Source: Arthrobacter sp. Soil782 (GTDB taxonomy: Bacteria; Actinomycetota; Actinomycetes; Actinomycetales; Micrococcaceae). From it: a DNA stretch of 64,000 bases. Positions 1 through 8,165 of the stretch are shown piece by piece. The stretch lies in contig NZ_LMSO01000009.1 of NCBI RefSeq assembly GCF_001428435.1, positions 392,086-456,085 of the forward strand, read 5' to 3'. Positions within the stretch are counted from its first letter, which is position 1, and each line of letters begins with the position of its first letter. The notes under the pieces are model-generated. The model worked only from the letters and a program-made list of their open reading frames with translations, made no database searches and was not told the origin of the DNA. Both the position numbers and the translations under genes were made by a program.

Positions 1-930
1 CACCTGCCCCCCGCGGACCAGTGTCCGCTGTGCCCCTCCACAGCCGGCAATCTGTCCGAAGTTCCCGCCTCCGACTATGAGGTCGTGGTGTTTGAGAACC
101 GCTTCTCCTCCTTTGGACCCTCTCTCGGTGAGCTGCCGGACCTCCAGCCCGCCAGCACAGGTTGGGGCACGACGACGACGGCCTTCGGACGGTGCGAAGT
201 GGTCGCGTTCGATTCCTCCCACGAGGGCTCCTTCGGGTCCTTGCCGCCGGAGCGGGCTCGCACCGTCGTCGAAGCGTGGGCACACCGGACCGAAGCGTTG
301 TCCGCAATGGAAGGCATCCGGCAGGTTTTCCCGTTCGAGAATCGCGGCGCGGACATCGGGGTGACCCTGCTGCATCCGCATGGGCAGATCTACGCCTATC
401 CGTTCGTTCCGCCTCGCGCGGCGCTGATGGGCCAGGCTGCCCGGCGCTATTTTGACGCCGTCGACGGGCGCGGCACCCTGATGGGCTCCGTGCTGAAGTC
501 CGAGCGTGAATCCGGCGAGCGCATGGTGCTTGAAGGCGAACACTTCAGCGCCTACGTGCCGTTCGCTGCACGCTGGCCGCTGGAAGTGCACCTGGTGCCG
601 CACCGTCACGTTCCCGATATTGCCGCACTGACCGGCGAGGAAAAGGACGAGCTGACCACGCTGTACCTCGACCTGCTGGCCCGCGTGGACGGCATCTACA
701 GCACCCCCACCCCCTACATTGCCGCGTGGCACCAGGCGCCCCTGGTTCCTGACCTGCGCGAGGCCGGCTACCTTCACCTGCAGCTGACTTCTCCCCGCAG
801 GGCTGAGGATAAGCTGAAGTTCCTCGCCGGCTCGGAATCAGCAATGGGCGCTTTCATCAACGACACCACTCCGGAGCAGGTTGCCGCCACCCTGCGCGCC
901 GCAACACCAGCAGGGAAGGCAACAGCATGA
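1..930 (+). CDS. galT: Galactose-1-phosphate uridylyltransferase, 5'-truncated by window edge
   Basis: This is the C-terminal 309 residues of GalT, the Leloir enzyme that exchanges UMP between UDP-glucose and galactose-1-phosphate in the cytoplasm. The frame is open from base 1, so the start lies outside the window. The partial protein shows the zinc-site motif CPLCP near its beginning and the active-site motif HPHGQ (bases about 373-387), whose second His is the residue that carries UMP in this family. A later HLVPHRH segment fits the second HIT-like half of the fold. The stop codon overlaps the start of galK by four bases (ATGA), which implies translational coupling. Length and motifs look normal. 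Confidence 0.95.
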   Translation, partial: HLPPADQCPLCPSTAGNLSEVPASDYEVVVFENRFSSFGPSLGELPDLQPASTGWGTTTTAFGRCEVVAFDSSHEGSFGSLPPERARTVVEAWAHRTEALSAMEGIRQVFPFENRGADIGVTLLHPHGQIYAYPFVPPRAALMGQAARRYFDAVDGRGTLMGSVLKSERESGERMVLEGEHFSAYVPFAARWPLEVHLVPHRHVPDIAALTGEEKDELTTLYLDLLARVDGIYSTPTPYIAAWHQAPLVPDLREAGYLHLQLTSPRRAEDKLKFLAGSESAMGAFINDTTPEQVAATLRAATPAGKATA

Positions 931-2069
931 CTCTCGTTCACCAGTTTGAGGATCGCTTCGGACACTCACCCCTCGGCGTTTGGGCAGCTCCCGGCCGCGT
1001 CAACGTGATCGGTGAGCACACCGACTACAACGACGGGTTTGTGCTGCCGTTCGCGATCGACCGGGCCACGCAGGTGGCAGCTTCCATCCGGGAAGACTCC
1101 ACCGTCCGGGTCAGTTCGACCTTCTCCGGCTCCGGCGAGGTAATCATCAGCGATCTGGATGAACTGGCTGCCGGCGACGTCGAAGGCTGGGCTGCCTACC
1201 CGGTGGGCGTTTTGTGGGCCCTGCGGCAGGCGGGCCATTCGGTCATGGGCATGGACCTGCTGATTGACTCGCAGGTTCCGGTTGGAGCCGGCCTGTCGTC
1301 CTCCGCAGCCATCGAGTGCGCGGTGGCGGTCGCCGCCAATGAGCTGTACGGGCTCGGTCTCAGCGGCTCGGAGCTCGCGCTCATCGGCCAACGCGCCGAA
1401 AACGAGATGGTCGGCGCGCCCACCGGCCTGATGGACCAGTCCGCGTCGCTGCTGGGCAAGCTCGGACACGCGGTGTTTTTGGACTGCCGTACGCAGCACG
1501 CCGAGCTAGTTCCCCTGCCGTTGCAGGAGAACGGTTTGGCCCTCCTAGTCATCGACACCCGGGTCAGTCATTCCCATGCAACCGGCGGCTACGCATCACG
1601 CCGTCGTGCCTGTGAGGTCGGTGCCGATGTCATGGGCGTTCCGGCGCTGCGCGACCTCAGCGAAGAGGACCTCGAGGAGGCATCCGGCCTGCTGGACGAG
1701 GAGACGTTCCGGCGGGTACGGCACGTCGTCACGGAGAACGCCCGGGTGCAGGCCGCCGTCGAGCTTCTCCGTAACGAAGGACCACGGGCGATTGCGCCGT
1801 TGCTGGATGCGAGCCACGTCTCCATGCGGGACGATTTTGAGATCTCCTGTGCTGAACTGGACCTCGCCGTTGAATCGTCCCGAGAGGCCGGTGCACTGGG
1901 TTCCCGCATGACGGGCGGGGGCTTCGGCGGCTCGGCCATTGCGCTGGTTCAACTGGCGGATCTGGACCGCGTCGGTGCAGCAGTGACGGCGGCCTTTGCC
2001 GCAGCGGGCTTCACCGAACCGGCCATCTTCGCGGTGTCCCCGGCGGACGGTGCCGGCCGAGTTTCCTGA
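927..2069 (+). CDS. galK: Galactokinase
   Basis: A 380-residue GHMP kinase that phosphorylates galactose at C1 with ATP, the step before GalT. The galactokinase signature GEHTDYNDG is at residues 29-37, the ATP-binding glycine/serine loop PVGAGLSSSAA at 118-128, the catalytic-Asp segment GLMDQ at 167-171, and the GHMP C-terminal motif GSRMTGGGFGGSA at 325-337. The ATG overlaps the galT stop, so the two form an operon. The gene ends before a large palindrome and a terminator-like hairpin. No regulator gene is visible beside it. Confidence 0.96.
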   Translation: MTLVHQFEDRFGHSPLGVWAAPGRVNVIGEHTDYNDGFVLPFAIDRATQVAASIREDSTVRVSSTFSGSGEVIISDLDELAAGDVEGWAAYPVGVLWALRQAGHSVMGMDLLIDSQVPVGAGLSSSAAIECAVAVAANELYGLGLSGSELALIGQRAENEMVGAPTGLMDQSASLLGKLGHAVFLDCRTQHAELVPLPLQENGLALLVIDTRVSHSHATGGYASRRRACEVGADVMGVPALRDLSEEDLEEASGLLDEETFRRVRHVVTENARVQAAVELLRNEGPRAIAPLLDASHVSMRDDFEISCAELDLAVESSREAGALGSRMTGGGFGGSAIALVQLADLDRVGAAVTAAFAAAGFTEPAIFAVSPADGAGRVS

Positions 2070-2076
2070 GGTTTCT

Positions 2077-2109
2077 CCGCCACCCAGCCACCCCCGCCAC
2101 CCAGCCACC
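2077..2109. repeat. Two tandem copies of a 16-base C-rich unit
   Basis: The unit CCGCCACCCAGCCACC occurs at 2077-2092 and again at 2094-2109, just after the galK stop. It has no coding potential that I can support. It directly abuts the large palindrome that follows. Confidence 0.6.
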
Positions 2110-2111
2110 GC

Positions 2112-2179
2112 GGGAACTTTTGTGCAGGTCCGGTGAGTTCAGCGCCTCTCCAGCTCACCGGATCTGCACAAAAGTTCCC
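2112..2179. repeat. Large intergenic palindrome (26-base arms)
   Basis: Arms 2112-2137 and 2154-2179 are reverse complements at 25 of 26 positions and enclose a 16-base loop. The outer part reads GGGAACTTTTGTGCAG. A closely similar single arm lies at 34745-34770 after sdhB, so this looks like a dispersed palindromic element (REP-like) rather than a simple terminator. No T-run follows it. Confidence 0.7.
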
Positions 2180-2188
2180 CTTAACAGC

Positions 2189-2220
2189 AGAAGACCCCCG
2201 GCGGTTGCCGGGGGTCTTCT
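2189..2220. terminator. Hairpin between convergent galK and BI-1 gene
   Basis: A 14-base perfect stem (AGAAGACCCCCGGC and its complement) closes a four-base loop. It lies between convergent genes and can serve both strands. T-runs are weak. Confidence 0.7.
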
Positions 2221-2237
2221 GTTCAGCGCTGTGTCGT

Positions 2238-3092
2238 TTACTCGCTGCCACGCAGGATTGCGATGAGGCGGAGGAACTCGATGTACAGCCACACGAGAGT
2301 GACCGTCAGACCGAATGCTGCCGTCCAGGAGTACTTGCGCGGCGCACCGTTGCGGACGCCTTCGCTGATCATGGTGAAGTCGATGACCAGGGAGAAAGCT
2401 GCGAGGCCGATGGCAAACACGCCGATGACCAAGCCGAATGGGATGTTGGTGCCCGGGATGTCCGCACTGCGCAGACCCCACGGGTCATCGCTGACGCCGA
2501 AGACCATCAGGCCGAGGTTCACGAGGCTGAACAACGCGTACCCGATCAGCATGATCATGAAGATCTTCATGGCCTTGGGCGTTGCACGGACCTTGCCGTT
2601 CTTGAAGAGCAGCAGCGTCACCGCGAACACGGAGAGCGTACCGATCAGCGCCTGCATGGCGATGTTCGGGAATTGCGCTTCGAGGAACATGGTGATGCCA
2701 CCGAGGAACAGGCCCTCAAGGAACCCGTAGCCAAGGATCAACGCAGGCACCGGCTCGCGCTTGAAGGAGTTGACCAGACCCAGCACGAAGCCGCCGATCA
2801 GACCGACAATCATCAGCAGCGGCGCCAGTGAGGGGAACAGGAACACCGGAACAGCGGCGCCGACCAACACCATGCCGATCGTGGCAACAGTCTTGACGAT
2901 GACGTCGTCGAACGTCATGCGCCCCGTATCCGCAGGACCTGCCGAAGGCTGGTTGTAGAGGTGCTCCAGCTGCTGCTGGTTCATAGCCGTTTGACCGGCC
3001 AAAGCTGTGGAACCGTACGCTGCCGAATTGTTGCCGCGGGCAGCGGTACGGAAGTTCTTACCGTTGAAAACCGGGTTTCCGCCGATTGCCAT
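2238..3092 (-). CDS. Bax inhibitor-1 / YccA family membrane protein
   Basis: A 284-residue membrane protein of the BI-1/YccA family with a soluble N-terminus of about 85 residues followed by roughly seven hydrophobic segments (for example residues starting IGMVLVGAAVPVFLF). The family forms pH-sensitive ion-leak channels or protease modulators, but the role in actinobacteria is not settled. I place the start at the ATG at 3092, giving MAIGGNPVFNGK, because GGAGG sits ten bases upstream and homologues typically begin this way. An upstream in-frame start at 3146 has no ribosome site. It converges on galK across the 2189-2220 hairpin. Confidence 0.88.
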   Translation of the reverse strand: MAIGGNPVFNGKNFRTAARGNNSAAYGSTALAGQTAMNQQQLEHLYNQPSAGPADTGRMTFDDVIVKTVATIGMVLVGAAVPVFLFPSLAPLLMIVGLIGGFVLGLVNSFKREPVPALILGYGFLEGLFLGGITMFLEAQFPNIAMQALIGTLSVFAVTLLLFKNGKVRATPKAMKIFMIMLIGYALFSLVNLGLMVFGVSDDPWGLRSADIPGTNIPFGLVIGVFAIGLAAFSLVIDFTMISEGVRNGAPRKYSWTAAFGLTVTLVWLYIEFLRLIAILRGSE

Positions 3093-3227
3093 TGTGATGT
3101 AGTCCTCCATCTGGGGGCTGAGATTGTTCAACCCTACCAATATCAACGGATCCGACGCCGTTTTGTTCCTGATTCCGCCCAGCCGGCTCTACCCGTGGCT
3201 GGGAAGCGCCAACGGTAGACTGTCGGC

Positions 3228-3578
3228 GTGCCAAACCTCCCTGCAGCGAAAGCTCCCCTTCCCGACGCACTGCCGCTGAAAATGCTGCACGACCGCCTCC
3301 TGGTCATCCTGGACAAGGACAGCAGCGAGCGGCGCTCGTCGTCGGGCATTGTCATTCCCGCAACAGCGGTGATGGGCAAGCGGCTCGCCTGGGCAGATGT
3401 GGCCGCAGCCGGACCCAGCGTCCGGCAGGTTTCGCGCGGTGACCGCGTGCTGTTCGACCCGGAAGAGAAATCCGAGGTCGATGTCGGCGGCACCGACTAC
3501 ATCCTCCTGCGCGAACGGGACGTCCATGCGGTGGCGCAACCAGAGACCGACGACGCCGGCACCGGCCTCTACCTCTAG
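3228..3578 (+). CDS. GroES-family co-chaperone-like protein
   Basis: A 116-residue protein with the GroES/cpn10 beta-barrel pattern: LHDRLLVILD near the N-terminus, a mobile-loop-like segment SSERRSSSGIVIP, then GDRVLFDPE and a closing strand YILLRERDVHAV. It starts at GTG 3228 with no strong ribosome site. It is not next to groEL, so it is probably the extra GroES-like paralogue known from actinobacteria and not the main co-chaperonin. Any chaperone partnership is inferred from fold alone. It is transcribed divergently from the BI-1 gene. Confidence 0.8.
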   Translation: MPNLPAAKAPLPDALPLKMLHDRLLVILDKDSSERRSSSGIVIPATAVMGKRLAWADVAAAGPSVRQVSRGDRVLFDPEEKSEVDVGGTDYILLRERDVHAVAQPETDDAGTGLYL

Positions 3579-3731
3579 CCACGCCCTGGCGCCGGCCCAG
3601 TTTCCTCGCTCGAAGGCGTTCGCGCTACCCGACGGTAGCCTCCGCCGAACAGTTGTTATGCAATTGCTATCTGGCAGGCCCCGTATGGCAAAAAGTGGTA
3701 ACACAGCGCAGGTAACATAATCTCCACACTG

Positions 3732-3747
3732 AGTGACTTCGATCACA
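3732..3747. promoter_or_regulatory. CRP/GlxR-like operator upstream of liv operon
   Basis: The sequence AGTGACTTCGATCACA fits the CRP/GlxR pattern (TGTGA, six bases, TCACA) with only the first base off. It lies 56 bases before the livH start, where an activator or repressor would act. Confidence 0.5.
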
Positions 3748-3802
3748 GGCTGTAAGGCCGTCGTACCTCGACGGACAAGCCACCATCGTGGAGGTTCATA
3801 AC

Positions 3803-5140
3803 TTGATAACCAAGCCGACGCCGGCATGGCGCAGGAGGCTACTGATCCTGATTGCCGGCCTCATGGCCGCATGCTTCATGAGCGCACCCGCTGCAGGAGC
3901 ATCAGTCTCCGTTGCCGCACCTGTCATGAACATGCAGACCCCCGCCTCCGTCCAGGCCGGGGAATTCCAGAACAGGATCAGCGGCGTGCTGCGCAACGCC
4001 GAGGGTCCGCTTGCAGACGTCCGCATCACGGTCACCGGTGAGGGTTTCGAAGGCGAAACCACCTCCGATGAAAACGGCCGCTGGGTTGTTGAGGTCGAGG
4101 AGCAGGGTGCCTACGAGGTGGAACTCGATGAGTCCACCCTCCCCGAGGGAGCCGCTCTGGCCGAAGGCCAGGAGAACCCCCGCACCGTTACCTTTGCTGG
4201 AACCACAAACATCACCACGCTCTTCCTCTTCGGTGAGGGCATTGTGCTGGAAACCACGAGCTTCTGGAACGTCTTCGCCGACCGCGCTGTGGCCGGCCTC
4301 AGCTTCGGCCTTCTCCTGGCACTGAGCGCGGTAGGGCTCTCACTGATCTTCGGCACCACCGGACTCACCAACTTCGCCCACGGAGAGATGGTCACGGCGG
4401 GGGCGGTACTGACCTTCGCCTTCGCGGCCATCGGGCTCCCGGCGTTCCTCGCAATCGTCCTCGCCGTCATCGCAGGAGGTGCGCTGGGCTATGTCCAGGA
4501 CGCCGGCCTCTGGAAGCCGCTGAGGAAGCGGGGCTCCGGGCTCATCCCGATGATGATCGTCAGCATCGGTCTCGCCCTGGCCCTGCGCTACATCATCCAG
4601 TTTTTCTTCGGCGGTGCCACGCAGCAGCTTCCAGGCGCACAGGGCCGCATCCTCGACTTCGGGCCGGTATCCATCTCGCAGAACAACCTGACGTCGCTGA
4701 TCACCAGCCTCGTTGTCATCATGCTCATCGCGTTCCTGCTCCTGCGTACGCGCATCGGCAAGGCAACCCGGGCGGTCGCTGACAACCCGGCGCTGGCCGC
4801 TGCATCAGGAATCGACGTCGACCGCGTTATCCGGCTGGTCTGGGTGATCGGCGGAGCACTCGCGGCCCTCGGCGGCATCCTCTGGGCCTACTACCGCCCG
4901 GGTGTCTCCTTCAATATGGGCCAGCAGATCCTGCTGCTGATCTTCGCGGGCGTGGTCCTCGGCGGGCTGGGTACAGTCTTCGGCGCCCTTGTCGGCTCGC
5001 TTATCGTTGGCCTCTTCGTCGAAGTGTCCACCATCTGGCTGGAGGCTGACCTGAAGTACGTCGGCGCTCTGCTCATCATGATCATTGTTCTTCTCTTCAA
5101 GCCAGAGGGCATCCTCGGCCGTCGAGAGCGCGTAGGTTAG
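3803..5140 (+). CDS. livH: Branched-chain amino acid-type ABC permease (LivH) with N-terminal secreted domain
   Basis: A 445-residue protein made of two parts. Residues 1 to about 30 are a signal peptide (positively charged start, hydrophobic core, ending SAPAAGA). Residues of about 50-140 form a beta-rich domain resembling carboxypeptidase-regulatory/transthyretin-like folds (RITVTGEGFEGETTSDENGRW). From about residue 150 on there is a complete LivH-type permease with eight or so membrane segments and typical motifs such as GLSLIFGTTGLTNFAHGE. I chose TTG at 3803 as start because GGAGGT lies seven bases upstream; an in-frame GTG at 3788 overlaps that ribosome site. It is the first gene of the livHMGF operon. 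Usual LivH is about 290-310 residues, so the extra domain is real and faces outside. Confidence 0.9.
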   Translation: MITKPTPAWRRRLLILIAGLMAACFMSAPAAGASVSVAAPVMNMQTPASVQAGEFQNRISGVLRNAEGPLADVRITVTGEGFEGETTSDENGRWVVEVEEQGAYEVELDESTLPEGAALAEGQENPRTVTFAGTTNITTLFLFGEGIVLETTSFWNVFADRAVAGLSFGLLLALSAVGLSLIFGTTGLTNFAHGEMVTAGAVLTFAFAAIGLPAFLAIVLAVIAGGALGYVQDAGLWKPLRKRGSGLIPMMIVSIGLALALRYIIQFFFGGATQQLPGAQGRILDFGPVSISQNNLTSLITSLVVIMLIAFLLLRTRIGKATRAVADNPALAAASGIDVDRVIRLVWVIGGALAALGGILWAYYRPGVSFNMGQQILLLIFAGVVLGGLGTVFGALVGSLIVGLFVEVSTIWLEADLKYVGALLIMIIVLLFKPEGILGRRERVG

Positions 5141-5152
5141 GGGCCACCTGAA

Positions 5153-6136
5153 ATGGACTTCGGAAATATTCTTGCCCTCGCCTTCGGCGAGATCATCAGC
5201 CCGACGACGGCGGCCTACGCGCTGGCGGCGCTCGGCCTCGCAGTGCACTTCGGCTATACCGGCCTGCTCAACTTCGGCCAGGCAGGTTTCATGGCGGTCG
5301 GCGCGTACGGCTTCGCTATCCCGACCCTCAGTTTCGGTGCGCCGCTTCCGATCGCCGTACTGATAGCGCTGCTGGGTTCAGTGGTCTTCGCGATCCTGCT
5401 CGGCATTCCCACCCTGCGCCTGCGCGCAGATTACCTTGCCATCGTGACCATCGCCGCAGCGGAAATCATCCGCTATGTGGTGACGACCAACAGCCTCACG
5501 AACGTCACCGGCTCAGCCAACGGCCTCGCCGGCGGTTTCGAGAACGGGTTCTTCGCGCTGAACCCGTTCCCGGACGGCGCCTACAACATCGGTCCGGTCG
5601 GCATGAACGCGGACGGGCTCTTCATCCGGGTGGTGGGCTGGACGATCGTTGCCCTGGCCTGCCTGTCCGTGTGGCTGCTCATGCGCAGCCCGTGGGGACG
5701 GGTGCTGAAGGGTATCCGCGAAGACGAGAACGCGGTGCGTTCCCTCGGCAAGAACGTCTACGCGTACAAGATGCAGGCGCTGATCATCGGTGGTCTTATG
5801 GGCACGGTTGCGGGGATGATCTTCACCATCCCCCGCGGCGCCGTGCAGCCGGCGAACTACGCGACGGAGCTCACGTTCTTCCTCTACACCGTGCTGCTGC
5901 TCGGCGGCATGGCCACCGTGCTTGGCCCGGTCATCGGCGCAATGATCTTCTGGGTGGTCCTCTCCCTCACCCAGAGCCTGCTCTTCGGCGCCATCGAGAC
6001 CGGCGCCATCACATTCCTCACCAACGTCCAGGCCGGTCAGCTCCGGTACATCCTGGTGGGTGTTGCGCTCATGCTGCTCATGATCTTCAGGCCGCAGGGC
6101 GTACTCGGTAACAAGAAGGAGTTGGCGTTCGCATGA
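5153..6136 (+). CDS. livM: Branched-chain amino acid-type ABC permease (LivM)
   Basis: A 327-residue inner permease subunit that pairs with LivH. It has about eight to ten hydrophobic segments and the family motifs LLNFGQAGFMAVGAYGF and the cytoplasmic coupling segment GRVLKGIREDENAVRSLGKN that contacts the ATPases. The conserved C-terminal segment RPQGVLGNKKE is present. It begins 12 bases after livH and its stop overlaps livG by ATGA, so the operon is tightly coupled. The substrate class (branched-chain amino acids or related amides) is inferred from family; no specificity residue can be read here. Confidence 0.94.
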   Translation: MDFGNILALAFGEIISPTTAAYALAALGLAVHFGYTGLLNFGQAGFMAVGAYGFAIPTLSFGAPLPIAVLIALLGSVVFAILLGIPTLRLRADYLAIVTIAAAEIIRYVVTTNSLTNVTGSANGLAGGFENGFFALNPFPDGAYNIGPVGMNADGLFIRVVGWTIVALACLSVWLLMRSPWGRVLKGIREDENAVRSLGKNVYAYKMQALIIGGLMGTVAGMIFTIPRGAVQPANYATELTFFLYTVLLLGGMATVLGPVIGAMIFWVVLSLTQSLLFGAIETGAITFLTNVQAGQLRYILVGVALMLLMIFRPQGVLGNKKELAFA

Positions 6137-7251
6137 GTGAACCCACGGCGGAACCGACACCGCAATCCCCAGCAAAGCCAGGCGGACGGCGCGCAGCACA
6201 TGCCGTTTCCGGCTCAGCCCAATCGCCAGCCGGGTCCACGCCCGGGTCCACGGCGGATGGCATTGACTACATGACTGATTCACGGCCCATCACCGACGAC
6301 ACCCCCGGCCCGGGCTGCCGCAAGCGCGATCCGATTGTCACGGCGAAGAACGTCACCCGGAGCTTCGGAGGCGTCAACGCCGTCGATGTTGAGTACCTCG
6401 AGATCCCGCGGAACAAGATCACCGCGCTCATCGGCCCGAACGGCGCAGGCAAGACGACACTGTTCAATCTGCTCACCGGGTTTGATTCGCCGCAGAGCGG
6501 GGAATGGACGTTCGACGGCAAGCCGCTGGCCGGCGTCGCGCCCTACAAAGTGGCGCGTCTCGGCATGGTCCGCACGTTTCAGCTGACCAAGATCATGGGC
6601 AAGCTCACCGTTATGGAGAACATGCGCCTCGGTGCTACGGACCAGCCGGGTGAGAGCCTCGCGCGAGCCCTCTTCAAGGGCCTGTGGGGCGGCCGCGAGA
6701 AGGAGATCACCGGCCAGGCCGAGGTCCTGCTGAAGAAATTCAAGCTGGATGCCAAGAGTGACGACTACGCCGCCTCCCTCTCCGGCGGGCAGCGCAAGCT
6801 GCTGGAGATGGCACGGGCCCTGATGGTCAAGCCGCGCCTGGTGATGCTCGACGAGCCGATGGCCGGCGTGAACCCGGCGCTCACCCAGTCCCTGCTTGAC
6901 CACATCAAGAACCTGAAGGCAGAGGGCATGAGTGTCCTGTTCGTCGAACATGACATGCACATGGTCCGGCACGTTGCGGACTGGGTGGTGGTCATGGCGG
7001 AAGGCCGCGTGGTCGCGGAGGGAACTCCCGACGTCGTCATGAAGGATCCGGCGGTCATCGACGCCTATCTCGGTGCTCACCACGATGTTGACCTGGGCGA
7101 CTCCCACGGCGTGGAAAAGCTCGAAGCCGAGCTTTCCCACGACGAGGAGTCTGTGGTGGGAACAGAGAATGCGGGGCTCCTGAACCACGCCAGAATCACC
7201 GAGCTTGAGGGCACCGCCCGAGACACTGGAACAGAGGAGAAGCGGCCATGA
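6133..7251 (+). CDS. livG: ABC transporter ATP-binding protein (LivG)
   Basis: A 372-residue ATPase of the Liv/urea transporter family. Walker A is GPNGAGKTT at residues 101-109, the signature is LSGGQRK, Walker B is LVMLDEP, and the switch His follows in FVEHDM. The N-terminal 60 or so residues are a low-complexity Pro/Ala/Ser stretch absent from typical LivG; a second ATG at residue 47 could be the real start, which would remove most of it. The C-terminal 50 residues are acidic and also extra. It overlaps livM and livF by four bases each. It works in the cytoplasm with LivF to power LivHM. Confidence 0.93.
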   Translation: MSEPTAEPTPQSPAKPGGRRAAHAVSGSAQSPAGSTPGSTADGIDYMTDSRPITDDTPGPGCRKRDPIVTAKNVTRSFGGVNAVDVEYLEIPRNKITALIGPNGAGKTTLFNLLTGFDSPQSGEWTFDGKPLAGVAPYKVARLGMVRTFQLTKIMGKLTVMENMRLGATDQPGESLARALFKGLWGGREKEITGQAEVLLKKFKLDAKSDDYAASLSGGQRKLLEMARALMVKPRLVMLDEPMAGVNPALTQSLLDHIKNLKAEGMSVLFVEHDMHMVRHVADWVVVMAEGRVVAEGTPDVVMKDPAVIDAYLGAHHDVDLGDSHGVEKLEAELSHDEESVVGTENAGLLNHARITELEGTARDTGTEEKRP

Positions 7252-8033
7252 GCGAAGCAGCGGGAACCGCAGGATCACAGCGCGCCCCCGGAGCGGAGTC
7301 AGTGCCCGGCAAGTCCGTCGTGAAGGTCACCGATCTGGTGGCCGGCTACCTGCCCGGCGTCAACATCCTGAACGGTTGCTCGATCGAAGCGCGGTCGGGT
7401 GAACTGATTGGGATTATCGGTCCCAACGGCGCAGGTAAGTCGACTCTCCTGAAGGCAATGTTCGGCCTCGTGAAAGTGCACTCCGGCACCGTAGTGGTGC
7501 GTGACCAGGACCTCACCGGCCTGAAAGCCAACAAGCTGGTCAGCAAGGGTGTGGGATTTGTTCCGCAGAACAATAACGTTTTCGCCACCCTGACCATCGA
7601 AGAGAACCTTCAGATGGGCATGTACCAGCGGCCCAAGGACTTCAAGGAACGCTTCGACTTTGTCACCGGCCTCTTCCCGGAACTCGGCAAGCGGCGCGCC
7701 CAGCGCGCCGGGTCACTCTCGGGTGGTGAACGGCAGATGGTGGCCATGGGCAGGGCGCTCATGATGGAACCGGCCGTGCTACTCCTTGACGAGCCGTCCG
7801 CCGGCCTCTCCCCCGTCAAACAGGATGAGACGTTCCTCCGTGTCCATGAAATCAACCGGGCCGGCGTCTCGGTCATCATGGTGGAACAGAACGCCCGGCG
7901 GTGCCTGCAGATCTGCGACCGCGCCTACGTCCTCGACCAGGGCAAGGACGCCTACACCGGCACCGGACGCGAGCTCATGAAGGACCCGAAGGTCATCCAG
8001 CTCTACCTCGGAACGCTCGCCGACACCGCGTAG
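7248..8033 (+). CDS. livF: ABC transporter ATP-binding protein (LivF)
   Basis: The 261-residue second ATPase of the Liv-type transporter. It has Walker A GPNGAGKST, signature LSGGERQMVAMGRALM, Walker B VLLLDEPSAGLSP and a C-terminal VIQLYLG segment typical of LivF. The first 25 residues are variable and precede the conserved start VVKVTDLVAGY. It is the last gene of the operon and is followed by two strong hairpins, with the binding protein livK convergent beyond them. Confidence 0.94.
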   Translation: MSEAAGTAGSQRAPGAESVPGKSVVKVTDLVAGYLPGVNILNGCSIEARSGELIGIIGPNGAGKSTLLKAMFGLVKVHSGTVVVRDQDLTGLKANKLVSKGVGFVPQNNNVFATLTIEENLQMGMYQRPKDFKERFDFVTGLFPELGKRRAQRAGSLSGGERQMVAMGRALMMEPAVLLLDEPSAGLSPVKQDETFLRVHEINRAGVSVIMVEQNARRCLQICDRAYVLDQGKDAYTGTGRELMKDPKVIQLYLGTLADTA

Positions 8034-8040
8034 CTCACAC

Positions 8041-8079
8041 CAGCTGAGGCCCTCTCCGTCCAGGAGGGGGCCTCAGCTG
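8041..8079 (+). terminator. Hairpin after livF
   Basis: A 12-base stem (CAGCTGAGGCCC paired with GGGCCTCAGCTG) begins eight bases after the livF stop. No T-run follows, so it may act together with the next hairpin. Confidence 0.6.
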
Positions 8080-8102
8080 CGTTAAGGGCTCGCCCACACG
8101 CA

Positions 8103-8135
8103 GAAGAACCCCTCCCAGGCTGGGAGGGGTTCTTC
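8103..8135. terminator. Bidirectional hairpin between livF and livK
   Basis: A perfect 15-base stem, GAAGAACCCCTCCCA and its complement, encloses GGC. It lies between convergent livF and livK and can terminate either strand. Confidence 0.75.
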
Positions 8136-8165
8136 CGTACTGTGCGAGTGAATCAGGTGGTGCGG

